64,000 nt of DNA from Chaetomium olivaceum (Eukaryota > Ascomycota > Sordariomycetes > Sordariales > Chaetomiaceae), in contig JAYWVB010000048.1 of the NCBI GenBank assembly GCA_039881045.1, forward strand, positions 62,001 to 126,000. The letters run 5' to 3'. Shown here piece after piece: positions 1-12,175 of this stretch. A program made the position numbers and the translations under genes. The notes beneath the pieces were generated by a model. The model was not told the DNA's origin and searched no databases. It saw only the letters and a program-made list of their open reading frames with translations. Position 1 is the stretch's first letter; every line of letters begins with the position of its first letter.

Positions 1-2
1 AA

Positions 3-202
3 ACCGTATTACCGAGACAGCCGAGCATAACGCGGGATGACGAGCAACAGAGCCATGGCCACAGCCACGACCAGGATCAGGACGTACCTCGTACCCCGTG
101 TAGCATGGAGCGCATCGACGGGGCTCGGAGCTCATCCATGTGCCTCAAGTCGCCGAGAAGCGGTACAGCTGGGAGGAAGACCGAGGTGGCAGTCTCAGCT
201 GA
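3..202 (+). CDS. C-terminal end of an unknown protein (5' part outside window)
   Basis: An open frame enters from the left edge and runs through a His/Asp/Gln-rich stretch (DDEQQSHGHSHDQDQD). It matches no stop until well past a GGGG run at 120-123. If one G is added to that run, the frame passes into a natural-looking polar tail, HVPQVAEKRYSWEEDRGGSLS being close to its end, and stops at 200-202. Both halves have coding character but neither alone gives a sensible end. I do not recognise the family; a cytosolic tail of a membrane protein is one guess. The one-base break is of the same kind seen in several other genes here. Confidence 0.35.
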
Positions 203-1388
203 GCAGGCTCCTGGGTCGCTGCCTGATGCTGCGCATACTCAGCGTCGTCGTTCCTTATGTTTGGTGGCATCCTGCATCATATATATGCTATGCGACCTTT
301 GTTTTGGCTTCGCCTGATTTTGGGATATCGCTTTATATACCACTACCACGGCTGGTGACTTTCTTTTCACTTTTTGGATACAATGGGAGCGAGGAGTTCT
401 GGCGTTTTTTATTAAACTCGGCTAGCTCAAAATGGAAGGGCCGGCTTGGAGGGGATGTATGCGGTGGTGTCTTTTTATGTGCTTTTTTTTTGGCTGGCGG
501 CGTTGGATCTTCCGACATAATTTTTAGGGGGATGGCGTAAGAGATGAGTGGGGAGCATCGTGGTGGTCAGAGGTTGCCGCTCTATGCTGGAAGGGAGGGA
601 GGTACTGGGAGTTTCAAGTGATACTGGGATGGTATCATTACAATCCGCTTGCTCTGACTCGGAGCTTGAGCCTAGAAAAGAGATAGCAGCGGTAGAACAA
701 CAGACACAATTGACCAAAACGCCCTGGATCTTTTGCTCGTGAACTTGTCTGTCTCGTGCTTTGTTCTCCTGCAATGGTCCATACTCAACCTTGGGGGTTC
801 TTTTCTTGCTTGGGTTTCTTGCCATGTCATGACATCGCTGTCAAGGCTGTCCTCAAATTCTTGTTAACCGTGCAAAAGGGGGTCTACCATACATATGCGG
901 ACCGAGCTAACCACTGCTTTGGGCACATACGTATACCCCACGCCACGAGTTCCCGGCCATCTAACTGGACATCGACCCCCATTCGTTTAGAGATATTGTA
1001 CAGTACTCTAACTGGATCTTCATAACTTGGCCTCGTGAACCTCACGTATAAGAACTGATGATTAGCATAGGGACTATTATAGACACACATGATATGGCAT
1101 GCTGCCTGCCTACTACACGGCTACGTCTCTTTTCGAGGACAGCTACACGTTGTTGAGGGCACCTCAACTTCCCCCTCGTAACATCCAATATGCGCATCAG
1201 CCAAAGCGTAGAAGATCCTGATCATACCCTCTATCTGACTATTGTCGCCACCTAGTGCAGCCCATATCTGACCATCCATGCCGTCCGTGTCTTAAATGCA
1301 AAACGCGGCACCGAACTCCGTTTCCCATGGGCGTAACTAGCCCAAAGAAGAAAACCGTGGCAAGTCACCTCCACCACCCGCGCCCCCC
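203..1388. other. Intergenic, no gene seen
   Basis: Convergent 3' flanks of the left-edge gene and the minus-strand TAH18 gene. Short open frames on both strands have no domain character or plausible splice structure. Confidence 0.6.
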
Positions 1389-3953
1389 TCACCAAGTTTC
1401 CTGCCACATGCTGACATTCCTTGGGTTGGAAAGCCACTTCTCAGCCGCCTCCTTGTTCTCGCACACTTTATCAATGACCAGCGCATCCAGCAGGGCGTTC
1501 CGCACCGAGATAGGCATGCGCCCGTTGCTACCGCATATCAGCACATACGGCCGCCTACGCATTAGAGCGCCGACCTCGGCCGCGTGCGCTCGGATCAGAT
1601 GCTGCACGTAGTTCTTGTGCGCGTCGTACTGGTCAGGATAGACGGTCTCTAGCGCGATCGCGAGAGGGTCGGTGGGCGGCGGGATGATTGTGGTGGCAGT
1701 GGTCTTGGGATCGGGCTCGATGCTATCGCGCGAGAAGGCCGGGAAGACCCTGAGGTTGGGATACGACCTCCACTCGTGTGCAAAGTGGAAGTCGGCGGAA
1801 CGGTTACGAGAGCCGAAGAAGAGCAGCGTGTCACCGGCGCCAGAATAGCAGTCGCGCTCCTGGATGACAGCACGGATTGGGGCGACACCGGTGCCGGTGG
1901 CGATTGCGATTAGGGGCCGTCTCGCATCAACCTCATCCCGTACGAGGTGTGAGCTCGATGACTTCAGGCGGACGGTCAACCGGGTGCCGACGGGGAGGCG
2001 TTTGAGGTAGCGAGAGCAGAGGCCCTGACGGGGCTTGCGTATGATGGTTTTGTACTCAACCAGAGCGACCAGAATTTCGATTCTAACGTGATCGCGCTCT
2101 TCGGTCTCAGTAATGCTCGCGCCTCCGTTGCAGACGCTGAACTCACGGCCACGGATGGCTGGGAACATATCCAGAACCCTGCTGTATGGGATTTTGACGC
2201 CCGTGAAGTCGCGCAACAGTTCCAGAATGGTCCGACGAGGACGACACGTATAGTCGTAGAACTCCTGTTCATTCCCGGGCTCGACGAGCTCCATGAGCCG
2301 TTCTCGTTCCCTTTCATCCTTGGTGAAATGGAGCAATCCTTTAATGAAGCTTCGCTTGGGAACCGCGGTGATGTCCAAGTTATGCGTCAAGAGGTGCCGT
2401 AGGGTAGTGACGCGGCCCTTCGCATACAGTCCAGGAGGAACGCCTCTAAGCTGGAGAGGGGCGTCTGCCTCTGCTCCCCACCCCATTTGGAGAATCAACT
2501 CGTCGACATCTTCCGGGTAGTTTTTGGGCCAGATGACGAGAGTAAGACTGCCACTCAAGTCGAGGATGTTAGGAAGCGCCTTCTTTCCTACGTCGAGGTC
2601 GAAGGCAAGATGGCGCACATCTTGCCAGTGGTCGGGTGGTGTGACTCGAGTGTGGTGTAGCAATCTGCCCACGCAGGTATCCGGGATGGGGAGCAAGTCT
2701 TCCGGTGGGCAGTCCGGTAGACCGCCGCGCTGCCGTTCGAGGAGATACTTTTCTGGATGGTCCTTGAGTCGATTGCCTTTGTCCACCGTGTCGAAAGCTC
2801 GTGGCTCATCCCGCTCAAAAACCCCGTCTCGGCGGATCAAGTCGGCCGGGAAGGCGGCACTCAGCCGCACCCAGTCTTCCCGTGCTTTCTCTGTGGTGGT
2901 TTGGGGGTTATCGATGTGAGACCGATCAGCGCTTTTGGTCTTCGAAGCGAGGAATAGGCGCTCATCCTCCGTTAGCGATGGACCAAACACGCTGTCATGA
3001 TGATCCGTGTCGCCCATGGTCGAGAGTAGCTCTACGGAATATTTGGGGGGGAGCTGGACGTCGTCTGGTATGGGGTTGAGAGATTCTGGAAGAGGATAGT
3101 CGGCGAGCAACGTCTTTTTTAACTCCTCATACCACGGAAGATAGATGCTGTCAATACTGGCGGGGCGTGAACGAGTTAGTATCTTCTTGTGCTTGCCAGT
3201 TCAAAGAACTGAAGGAATAATGAAGTCCTCTGGGACACCATTAGAAGCAAATGGAAGTAGCAAAGAATAATGGGGATTGGGGCCAGTCTGAGTAGGCAGG
3301 TGCTTACCCGTTATCGTGCCGCTCGTCTCCTTCCCCGGGTCTGAAGAATTCTGTTGCACCAAGTTGCAGAAGCCTTGCTCGCAGCTTCCTCGCAGCCCAG
3401 TTGAATCTGCATCAGAAAGTCCGTCAGCAACAGTATCGAAATAGAAACACCATGGATATCACTACAGGTGGTAGCATATCTATCTATTTGTCACGCAGGA
3501 ATTGGGGGTTGCGTACTTTGGATATGAACTATCCCCGAGCCCAAATATGGCAAACCGCAACGACCGGAGGCAGTTAGTATTGTTGAGTTTCTCTCGCCTG
3601 AGGTTTTTCCAGAACTTGAGTGTATTTTTTGGCATGTCACCTTGCCCAGTAGTTGATGTGACAAAGATGACCAGCGAAGAGCGGAGAATATCTGCCTGTT
3701 CGTGGCGATGGATCTGTTAGACCGATGCTTGTAGTCGGGGAAGATGGTGCAGAAATTTTGAGGGGTGACGCACCAGCTTGAAGTTATCCATCTCGTCCAC
3801 CGTCGTCTGAAAATGCAGCCGTTCGACCGTTTTGCCCAGCTCGCCTGCGATATCCTCGGCGGCCCCAGTCTCACTCCCATACAGCACGGCCATGCTCCTG
3901 TCCTCAATCACAGCGGGGTGCACCACCCGACTGAATTCACCAATATCGCCCAT
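1389..3953 (-). CDS. TAH18: NADPH-dependent diflavin oxidoreductase Tah18
   Basis: Four exons: 3953-3774, 3713-3517, 3406-3308 and 3156-1389, giving 747 residues. The N-terminal FMN flavodoxin domain starts with AVLYGSETG and continues with TSTTGQGDMPKN and FGLGDSSYPKFNWAARKL, the last rebuilt exactly across intron 2. The FAD domain follows. The NADPH-binding part has ATGTGVAPIRA, LFFGSRNRSADFHF and ICGSNGRMP, and the chain ends in a Trp as family members do. Tah18 passes electrons from NADPH through FAD and FMN to the Fe-S protein Dre2 in cytosolic iron-sulfur protein assembly. The protein is longer than the usual 600-650 residues because of insertions in the C-terminal half. A second in-frame ATG at 3893 (MAVLYGSETG) is an alternative start. 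Confidence 0.93.
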
Positions 3954-6403
3954 GTTTGTTTATTCGTTCGTTTGTTTACACCGCGAACTCCGCGGAACTC
4001 TCCCGTCGATACTCCGTAGCCTCCTCGGTCACCCGGATAGGATTTCCGTTGCCGATTAAAAATAAGTAGCGGGGGCCACGAGACTTCTACCGCATGAAGT
4101 CGAGAGTTGCAAGGAGTTGATAACTACACAATGGTTTATCTCGCAGAGGGCCCCCAGCCAGCCCGTGGTGGTGTGGCGAGAATGAGCATACAAGAGCGGT
4201 TGATTCAGTAGGTAACCCTTAGAGAGAGTGGTAATCAGGTCCGAGTGGCAACGTTCGAAGGAGCACCTCGCCAGATTTCTGTTTATTGGCGACCGAGATT
4301 AATGTCGAATCGCCGGTGTATCTCCGTCCGCTATTCGCTAGCCGAGCCAGATCATGAAATGGCCGTGGTAGCCCTTTTGAGGGACGAGAACTGGGTTCAG
4401 TTCCTTATCAGATCGGTTGTGGGGCATCAAACCCGAAACCGGCAGCCAGTCACTCAGTGTTTGTGGTATTAGTCACCGCCACCGGGTTTGAAATAGGTGG
4501 AGGCTCTCAGCATTGATCCACACCCCTCACCATCACTCGGAGTGTCAATTGGGAGCTAACTTATCATCTGACCTACTAAAGGATGGGCATCACCGATGGC
4601 CATATCGCAACCTGGAAGGTCGGGTTTCGTTTTGCAAGTCAATACCATGCGCTGCCCTGGACGTTTAAGAGTTGAATTCGAGCAGATGCCCCGCCTGTCA
4701 CATGCTCCGCCAGTGATGCGTGTTTCGCTCTGGGCTTGCATGGCAATTGCGGCGACTCACGGGAGGGACAGTCAGATTTCAACGACAGTGCTTGATAGGT
4801 CGGAGTGATGTCTGTATTTCGCTCCTGGACACCGATACTTATTACTCATTGACGGTGAGCTGATATGCATGGACACAACAGTTCCCAATGGAATGGTTTG
4901 GAAAGATTCCGGGGTACCCCGCCAAGAATGGCATGGCGAGCTCCTGTGCGTTGTGTACCTACCTAGGCAAACACTACCTACATACCTGGTAGGTGAGGTA
5001 GTTAGGTATGCATATCGGGTATGTTTATATCGACGGACTCAGGACTCAAAAAGTTGATGGTCACGAATTAACCGCCTCCCCAGCATCTCGTCGGTGTTGC
5101 CCTCCGACTGTCAAAGTTGCCTGGGTCCGCCAAGTTTGGTTTGTTGTCAAGGCTCGAGCTCCCGGACCCATTAGACAGGGGTTTGTCTCCGAACATGCCA
5201 CTAGTCCCGGATCTAGACCTGGGTTGTGATGTCGTGGCTGTCTCAGAGCTACCAGGTATCTCTATCTATGTACTCTGTGTAAGGTTCTTGTCTGCATGTA
5301 ATTCTAAGAATGTTGGACACCCTGCGATCACTCTGCAGCCCGACCAGTGACCGGGTGTTGATGGTTTGTTCCCGCTGCTCCTTCCCGAGCCACTGAACAC
5401 CTAGGTAAGGTAGATACCTGGTAGATACGTTATTTCTCGGTTGGTCCCTCCGCTTGCGCCTCTCGATGTTTTACTGTGTATAGCGACTGCCTACTTGACT
5501 GGTTCCCGCGCACGGGTAACAGAACCTTAAGTACGAATCACCAGAGATGCTTGCCTAATTCGGCAATCGAGAAATTGTCCTCACCGTTCAGTGACCCTGG
5601 GCCAGACCGAGAGCGTAAATTGAGAAATCTCGATTCAAGAGCCCGACCTTTTATTCTTTCCCCAAACATACTTCTACAGACCATCCACCTCTAGTATCCT
5701 GCACGAGGCAAGCCCGACTTTGCGCAAACTCTTGACCATCTACGCATCGACCAACCCAACTGCTATACCTCTCCGATCACAATCACTCGAGCCCAGAGGG
5801 ACCTCAGAATTGCCCAGCATTTTGGAGTTGGTTCATTTTCGGAAAAGTAAGTGCTGAAGACTCCTATGCATGGGAAACGCCATACTTCATTGAATCTTTG
5901 GATTTCTTTGAAGCTTGTGGTCCGAGTTTGCAGAAGCGCAGACTGACTTGTTCGGTGAACAGCGGAGCCCTGCACCCCTCTTACCCCACTTGGCCCCGGC
6001 AAGAAGAACCTTACCAGGCCAAGGCAGGTACGTACCCTGGCCTGCCGCCACGCCTTCCTCTCGCTTAATTCCCCGAACGCCTGGCAAAAATATTTGTTTC
6101 TGGCTGTGCCGCTCTCACATCTTTTCCCCTTCTCCCTCCACGTCAAATAACTAAGGATCGATCAAAAGCTTCCCCATACTTCGACCACACCCCGTCAACC
6201 TTTCTCTAGGGCACGTAGCTACCCTTCAACATCCCCCCCGCACCCAGAGTTCAATCACACTCGTCTGTTCCCCTCGGCTCCTCGTTTTTACCAGGCGCCT
6301 TCACCCACACACGACGAGTCAAAACACCCGTCATTCGACAACTCGACTTGTGGATCAGCTCCATTCACGAAGCTTATCAAACTTGACATCTTTATCAAGA
6401 ACC
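3954..6403. other. Long intergenic region between divergent genes
   Basis: No gene with coding character was found in about 2.4 kb. Stretches near 4959-5010 and 5400-5430 are packed with direct and inverted copies of TACCT/AGGTA, a motif seen in several other intergenic regions of this window. The last 250 bases are CT-rich and probably form the promoter and 5' leader of the RRM gene. Confidence 0.55.
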
Positions 6404-7892
6404 ATGTCTACCGTCGTGGAGAAAGTCTCTGACGCAGCCTCTGCTGCCGTCAATGAAGTTACGAACACTCTGGCCAATACCTCTATCGCTGGCAAGACCG
6501 CCGAGGACAACTCGGCCAACAACGATGCTGTGCTTGCCAGCGCTGCCGAAGGTCGCCGCCTTTACATCGGAAACCTGGCTTATGCGACAACGGAGGGGAG
6601 TTGAAAGACTTCTTCAAGGGCTACCTTGTGTAAGTTGCCATCCTCTCATTTTCTCACCGGCCACGCGTCGACACCTTCACCTTCACCGCTGGTTGCCTCG
6701 GGTGCCTGCCATACCGCCTTTCACCCGTCATGACGCCTGCACTTGCCCGACCCGAAATGGTTGATGGCTGCGTGCGGCATCATGCTTGTCTTACCTACCT
6801 ACCTCGATGCGGATTCATGGGCAGCAAATTATTTTGCTTAGCACCTCCACGTTATCAGCAGTTCTTTATGACTCATCGTCTTTTTCCCCTTGTACCCTCG
6901 CTAACCATGCATCGGTTCTTGTCAGCGAGTCTGTTTCCATCCCGAAGAACCCTCGCACTGACCGCCCCGTCGGTTATGCCTTCGTCGATCTGTCGACCCC
7001 CAGCGAGGCCGAGCGCGCCATCGCCGAACTTTCGGGCAAGGAGATTCTGGAGCGTAAGGTCTCCGTTCAACTCGCTCGGAAGCCTGAGACCAGCGACAAG
7101 GCAGAGGGCGCCAACGTCGAGGGTGGTGCCGAAGGCACCCGCCGCCGGCACTCTACCCGTGGTCGCGGCCGGGCCGGCCGTGGCCGTGGTGGACGTGCCC
7201 GCGGTGGCCGTGGCAGCGGTGTAAGTTTCCTGTCTCATCAAGTTGTTGAAGACATGGACATAGATGGCTGACAGGATCATAGGACGAGAAGAAGGAAGAG
7301 GGCGGTGCGGAGGCCGATGATGCGGCTGCTGCCGCAGAGCCCGAAGCTCTCAAAGACGTCACCAACGAAGCTACTGGTGACAAGGATGGCAAGTCGGGCA
7401 AGGCCCAAGCTCGTCCCCGGGAGCGTCGGGAGCGCGGCCCCCCGGCCGACGGTATCCCGTCCAAGACCAAGGTCATGGTTGCTAATCTCCCATATGACCT
7501 GACCGAGGAGAAGGTCAGCCGAACCCTCCCCGTTGTTTGACGGTAACGATTACTGACACACCCCGCAGCTCAAGGAGCTCTTTGATGCGTACCAGCCCTT
7601 GTCGGCCAAGATCGCCCTGCGCCCGATTCCCCGATTTATGATAAAGAAGCTCCAGGCTCGCGGCGAGCCCCGCAAGGGCCGTGGCTTCGGCTTCGTCACG
7701 CTGGCCTCGGAGGAGCTGCAGCAGCAGGCTGTCGCGGAGATGAACGGAAAGGAGATCGAGGGCCGGGAGATCGCCGTCAAGGTTGCCATCGACAGCCCGG
7801 ACAAGACCGATGATGATTTCAAGGCCACCGAGGCGGAGGACACGAATGGTGCTGAGCAGGTTGAGGCTGCCCCGGCTGTGGCTGCCGCCTAG
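6404..7892 (+). CDS. Two-RRM RNA-binding protein with RGG linker (Sbp1-like), one frameshift
   Basis: Four exons: 6404-6629, 6926-7220, 7283-7513 and 7569-7892. The first RRM has RNP2 RLYIGNLAYATTEG and RNP1 RPVGYAFVDL. A linker with about seven RG/RGG dipeptides follows, then an acidic stretch, then a second RRM with KVMVANLPYDLT and KGRGFGFVTL. RRM-RGG-RRM is the layout of yeast Sbp1, a translation repressor that binds eIF4G through its RGG box; function here is inferred from that layout. The frame breaks at GGGG 6595-6598. Adding one G restores TEGELKDFFKGYLV and makes the exons sum to 358 codons plus stop. The ATG at 6404 has an ACC ATG context. Confidence 0.85.
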
Positions 7893-8812
7893 ATGATGAT
7901 GCTCTACTCTTGATGAGCACGCAGCATACGTCAATGGAGATGCGAATGCACGCGCTTTTTCTATTCGGCAATCTCCCCGTTCGTCTGTATTACTTTTGGG
8001 CGCGTGCATCTTCTTAACGACCGGGAATGGGTGGATGACATTTTTTTTTCCTTTTTTTTGCCAATGGCTAGACGGGATATTTTCATGAAAGCGAGATTGA
8101 GGGAGGGATACTTATGGCGTCCTGGAATTTGCGCAGGCTTCTAAAAAGGGGTACTGCGGGTAGAGTTCAGGGGCACTTATCCATTATCTTGCGGCTTTCT
8201 GCAGAAATATCCCCTAATATCCTCATGACCTACTTTCTTACTTTCTTTACGTGGGGAAGGTGATGGACGGCTTTTCACTCTTTCGTCTCGCACCCTCGGG
8301 CGTGTACACTAGGCTTCGCCGGAGTCGGGTTGGGGGGTATGAAAAGTTTTCGGTCTCTACGATACGTGATGCCTTTTGCCTGTTGATTCTGGTGATGTGA
8401 TGTCCGCGCGTTTGTACCAAGTATGGCGTGTTCTGTGTGGGCGGAGGGACGGGAGGTCGCAGCGGTTCCTGCAGGGGTCATGGCGAGGCATGGTTGCGGC
8501 GGCGTCCAGGCCCTGCCGATTGGCCCCGCCCAACCAAAGTCCAGAACCACTTGTCCTGTCGCGATAAACTTCCCCCAGAATTTCGAGGCGCAACCAATTC
8601 CATCTTCTTGCGCCGTCTTCTGGTGCTCGACAGAAGTCACGTAGTTGTGCTACTTTACGAATTGTTGAACATCACCCCAATCAACCCGCTCGAATACTGC
8701 CAGCATCCACTAGAGTGGGTGCAAACGCCACGATATTCGAAGCTTTCGATTTGTCCTTCTCGATCCGCTCGGTTTAGCACGGTAGATTACACCCAGCAGC
8801 TGGTCGCCCAAG
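7893..8812. other. Intergenic: 3' flank of RRM gene and 5' flank of GCS1
   Basis: No separate gene. A long plus-strand open frame starting near 8428 runs into GCS1 in the wrong frame and has no domain. Confidence 0.6.
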
Positions 8813-10184
8813 ATGGCTTCAAAGGCTATGTGGGAGGTCGACCCCGAGACGAGGTCCAAAGTAGGTGCATATTTCTACTATTTCACCCATTTGTCCCCTG
8901 TCGTCTGCCATGTTTCGTTTGCGCGTTCACCTCGCTGACGGCATCCCCCTTTTTTTCTTTTGCGCGTGCATCTAGCTCGTCACCATCCAAGCCGAAGCCC
9001 AAAACAACATTTGCTGCGACTGCAGCGCGCCCTCGCCGCAGTGGGCCTCGCCCAAGTTCGGTATCTTCATCTGCCTGTCCTGCGCCGGCGTCCATCGCGG
9101 CCTCGGCGTCCACATCTCCTTCGTCCGCTCCATCTCCATGGACGCCTTCAAGGCCGCCGAGATTGAGCGCATGCGTCTCGGGGGGAATGAGAACTGGCGC
9201 CGGTTCTTTGAGCAGCATGAGGATACCAAGATGCGGGGGCTGAGCTGGGATGATGCTACGATTGCGGAGCGGTATGGCGGGGAGGCGGGGGAGGAGTGGA
9301 AGGAGAGGCTGAGCGCGAAGGTGGAGGGTCGCGAGTATGTCCCCGGGGAGAAGGCGGCGAGTGCTAGTGCTGGTGTTAGCCCGGCGCCTGGCGCCGGGGG
9401 TCCCTCGACGGCACCCACGCGTAGCGGGCCGAGGTCGGGCACGCCGCTGAGCGGGAGTGCTGGTGCTGCTGCGGCGCCTACGGGCGGGAGCAGGGATGAG
9501 AGCCCCGTGCCGGGTGGGAAGATCAAGGTGGATGTGGACTACTTTTCGAAGCTGGGCGAGCGGAACGCGCAGCGGTCGGCCGACTTGCCGCCGAGCCAGG
9601 GTGGCAAGTACGCTGGTTTTGGCAGCTCGGGGTCGTCGCGGCCGCAGAAGCAGGAGCAGGCGATTCCTGGGTTTGAGGATTTGCAGAAGGATCCGGTGGC
9701 GGCTATTTCCAAGGGCTTTGGGTGGTTTGCGTCGACAGTCACGAAAACGGCCAAGACGGTCAATGAGGGGTTCATCCAGCCTACGGCGAAGCAGGTATGT
9801 GACTCTTTACTTTCCCACAGCCCTCGTAACCTCGACGTACTAACCAAACTGTGCTAGCTATCCGAAACCGACTTCGCGGCTCAAGCCCGTAACGCCGCCG
9901 CCCAAGCTGCACGATCGGCACAAGCAGGTGCTAAGACGGCGCAGGATGGGTTCACTCGCTTCGTTGAAGGCCCCAGTGGCAGCGGGTATAAACCGGTGAA
10001 CACCAACGGTGACAACTTTGACGAGAGCAGGCGAGGGTTCTGGGACGATTTCTCTGCTGCTGCCGACCAAAGGCAGGCTAGCGGGAGCGCAATAGGCACG
10101 GCAGCGATGGGGAAGGGCGGGAGGCAAGGGGGCTCACAGGCCCCGGCGGCAAACAATAAGAAGGAGGAGTGGGATGATTGGTGA
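8813..10184 (+). CDS. GCS1: Arf GTPase-activating protein, Gcs1 type
   Basis: Three exons: 8813-8860, 8976-9794 and 9858-10184, giving 397 residues. The ArfGAP domain fills about residues 10-130. It has a CX2CX16CX2C zinc finger (ICCDCSAPSPQWASPKFG, then ICLSCAG) and the catalytic arginine in GVHRGLGVHISFVRS. The rest is a low-complexity Gly/Ala/Ser region and an amphipathic Ala-rich segment, and the chain ends in WDDW. The family stimulates GTP hydrolysis on Arf1 at Golgi membranes and so promotes COPI coat turnover and retrograde traffic. The short first exon encodes MWEVDPETRSK, as in yeast Gcs1 (WKVDPDTRR), which supports this start. Confidence 0.93.
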
Positions 10185-10554
10185 TCAAGGGTATGGTTGG
10201 TGAGGTGAGGATGGGTGGTCTTGGATGGGGCTTGGGGGAGAGGGTGAGCAGTTGTGGAAGCAGGCGGAGTTCCGGTAGCTTTCTGTAGGCATCGGGTTTA
10301 TTTGGCGAGTTTTGATCATGATAGAGCGGAAACAGTTTGGTTGTTACATCTCGTTGATATCCTTTTGTTTGCGAGAGACAAGTTGGACATCTTGACCAGG
10401 GTTAGGGATGGGAGTGGACAGTTGCAACGGTCGCTTGGCCGAGGTTGGCATCGGCACTAGCCGGAGATGGACCATGGCAAACCGATCGTCATGGGCCGCA
10501 TTGAACGTTTCCCTCTTCCCTTTTCTGCCCGCCATTGAACGTCAAAACCTCACC
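10185..10554. other. Intergenic between GCS1 and ETF beta
   Basis: About 370 bases holding the 3' flank of GCS1 and the promoter of the next gene. No gene seen. Confidence 0.6.
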
Positions 10555-11506
10555 ATGTCAGCGCTACGGATATTGGTCCCCATCAAGCGGGTGATTGACT
10601 ATGCGGTAAGTGAGTTACCAAAATAGGAGACCCTATTCGATCAATTCGGCCTCCGCACGACTACATCTTCTCGATTAGATGCGTTCATAATGAACGGACC
10701 CCCCGCTGACGTTGCTCTCCCGATGTAGGTTAAGCCGCGCGTCAACAAGGCGCAAACCGGCGTTGAGACGGCCGGTGTCAAGCACAGCATGAACCCCTTC
10801 GACGAGCTCTCGGTCGAGGAGAGCGTGCGCATCCGCGAGAAGTCCCGGGCCCCCGGCGGCGTTGAAGATATCTGCGTCCTCAGCGCCGGCCCCCCAAAGG
10901 CCCAGGACATCCTGCGCACCGCCATGGCCATGGGCGCCGACCGGGCCATTCATGTCGACGTAAAGGACGACCTCGAGCCCCTGGCCGTGGCCAAGCTCCT
11001 CAAGGCGGCAGCTGAGCAGCAGAAGAGCAATCTCGTCATCCTCGGCAAGCAGAGCATCGACGACGACGCCAACCAGACAGGCCAGATGCTGGCTGGGCTA
11101 CTGGGGTGGCCGCAGGCGACGCAGGCGAGCAAGGTCGAGTTCGGCGAGGGAGACGTCGTCAGCGTCACCCGTGAGGTGGACGGTGGTGTTGAGACGGTGC
11201 GCGCGAAGCTGCCGATGATCATTACGACGGATCTACGCCTCAACGAGCCCCGCTATGCGAGCCTACCGAATATCATGAAGGCAAAGAAGAAGCCGCTGGA
11301 GAAGAAGACGTTGGCCGACTTCGGCGTTTCGGCGGAGAAGAGGCTCAAGGTGCTCAAGGTTACGGGTGAGTTGTGCGCAAGTGGTGCTGTCCGAATATTC
11401 AGGCTTTGGCTAACCCTGCACAGAGCCACCTGCGAGGCAAGGCGGCGGCAAGGTCGAGGACGTGGACGGTCTCATTTCCAAGCTCAAGGAGCTCGGCGCT
11501 ATCTAG
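10555..11506 (+). CDS. ETFB: Electron transfer flavoprotein beta subunit, mitochondrial
   Basis: Three exons: 10555-10605, 10729-11365 and 11424-11506, giving 256 residues. The start MSALRILVPIKRVIDYA continues across intron 1 into VKPRVN as in all ETF beta subunits. Conserved segments include MNPFDELSVEE, LGKQSIDDDANQTGQMLAG (nucleotide binding) and the family signature DLRLNEPRYASLPNIMKAKK. The last exon gives the conserved LISKLKELGAI end. With ETF alpha it carries electrons from mitochondrial acyl-CoA and other flavin dehydrogenases to ETF-ubiquinone oxidoreductase. As in other species there is no long presequence. Confidence 0.95.
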
Positions 11507-12175
11507 AAGACAGAACAAGACCTTGTATGTATTATGTACTGTCTCGCGCAATAGACATGGCAGCATGCTGTGAATATGGTAGGAAATGCGGCGATGCTCT
11601 ATGTCTAGCTCCTCGGTCCCTCATCCAACGACAGACGACTTAGGTTGGTTGAACACGGATGCCTGGAGAGATAACACCCCGCAATTTTGGCCTCTTGTTG
11701 TTGGCCACCCAGCTCCGGGACGGTTGTTTCCAATCTGGACCAACGAGTCAAGTCGGGAAGGCGAAAGGAAACCCTCGGTTTTTGCGCAGCTTCGCACATC
11801 CCTGTGTGACTCCATCGCCTCGTCGCGCCCGAAGCCGCAGCAAAAGAATGAGAGGAGCCTCCCGATTGAGGAAAGTTTAAGTGGACGACCCCTCTGAACC
11901 CCCGTTTTTCGGCCCTGTGCCTGTGGGCTCCCAGCCAATGGTAACTCTGCCAATTGGTTGGGTGCGAAATCCAGTGGACCCCAGTTGACAAAAGGGCTTT
12001 TTTTTCTCCCGCCAATCCGACATTTCGTCCCTTCTTTTTCCTTCGAGTCAACTTCGAACAACGCAGACTTCCATTGAGTGGGAACTTGGAATTATCACAA
12101 AACCCAACACATCTTATCGTGGACCGCAACGGCTCCTTTACTTGCACTGAATTGGCCCTTATCGAAACCGCGCTG
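11507..12175. other. Promoter and leader region of arg-2
   Basis: No separate gene. Two CCAAT-type motifs lie near 11935 and 11950, and a GAGTCA half-site (TGACTC on the minus strand) lies at 12045-12050. The region is followed by a pyrimidine-rich leader and the attenuator uORF. Confidence 0.5.

Noticed and set aside
8428..9243. 271-codon plus-strand open frame
   Set aside because: It overlaps GCS1 exons 1 and 2 in another frame, has low-complexity Ser/Pro/Arg content and no domain.
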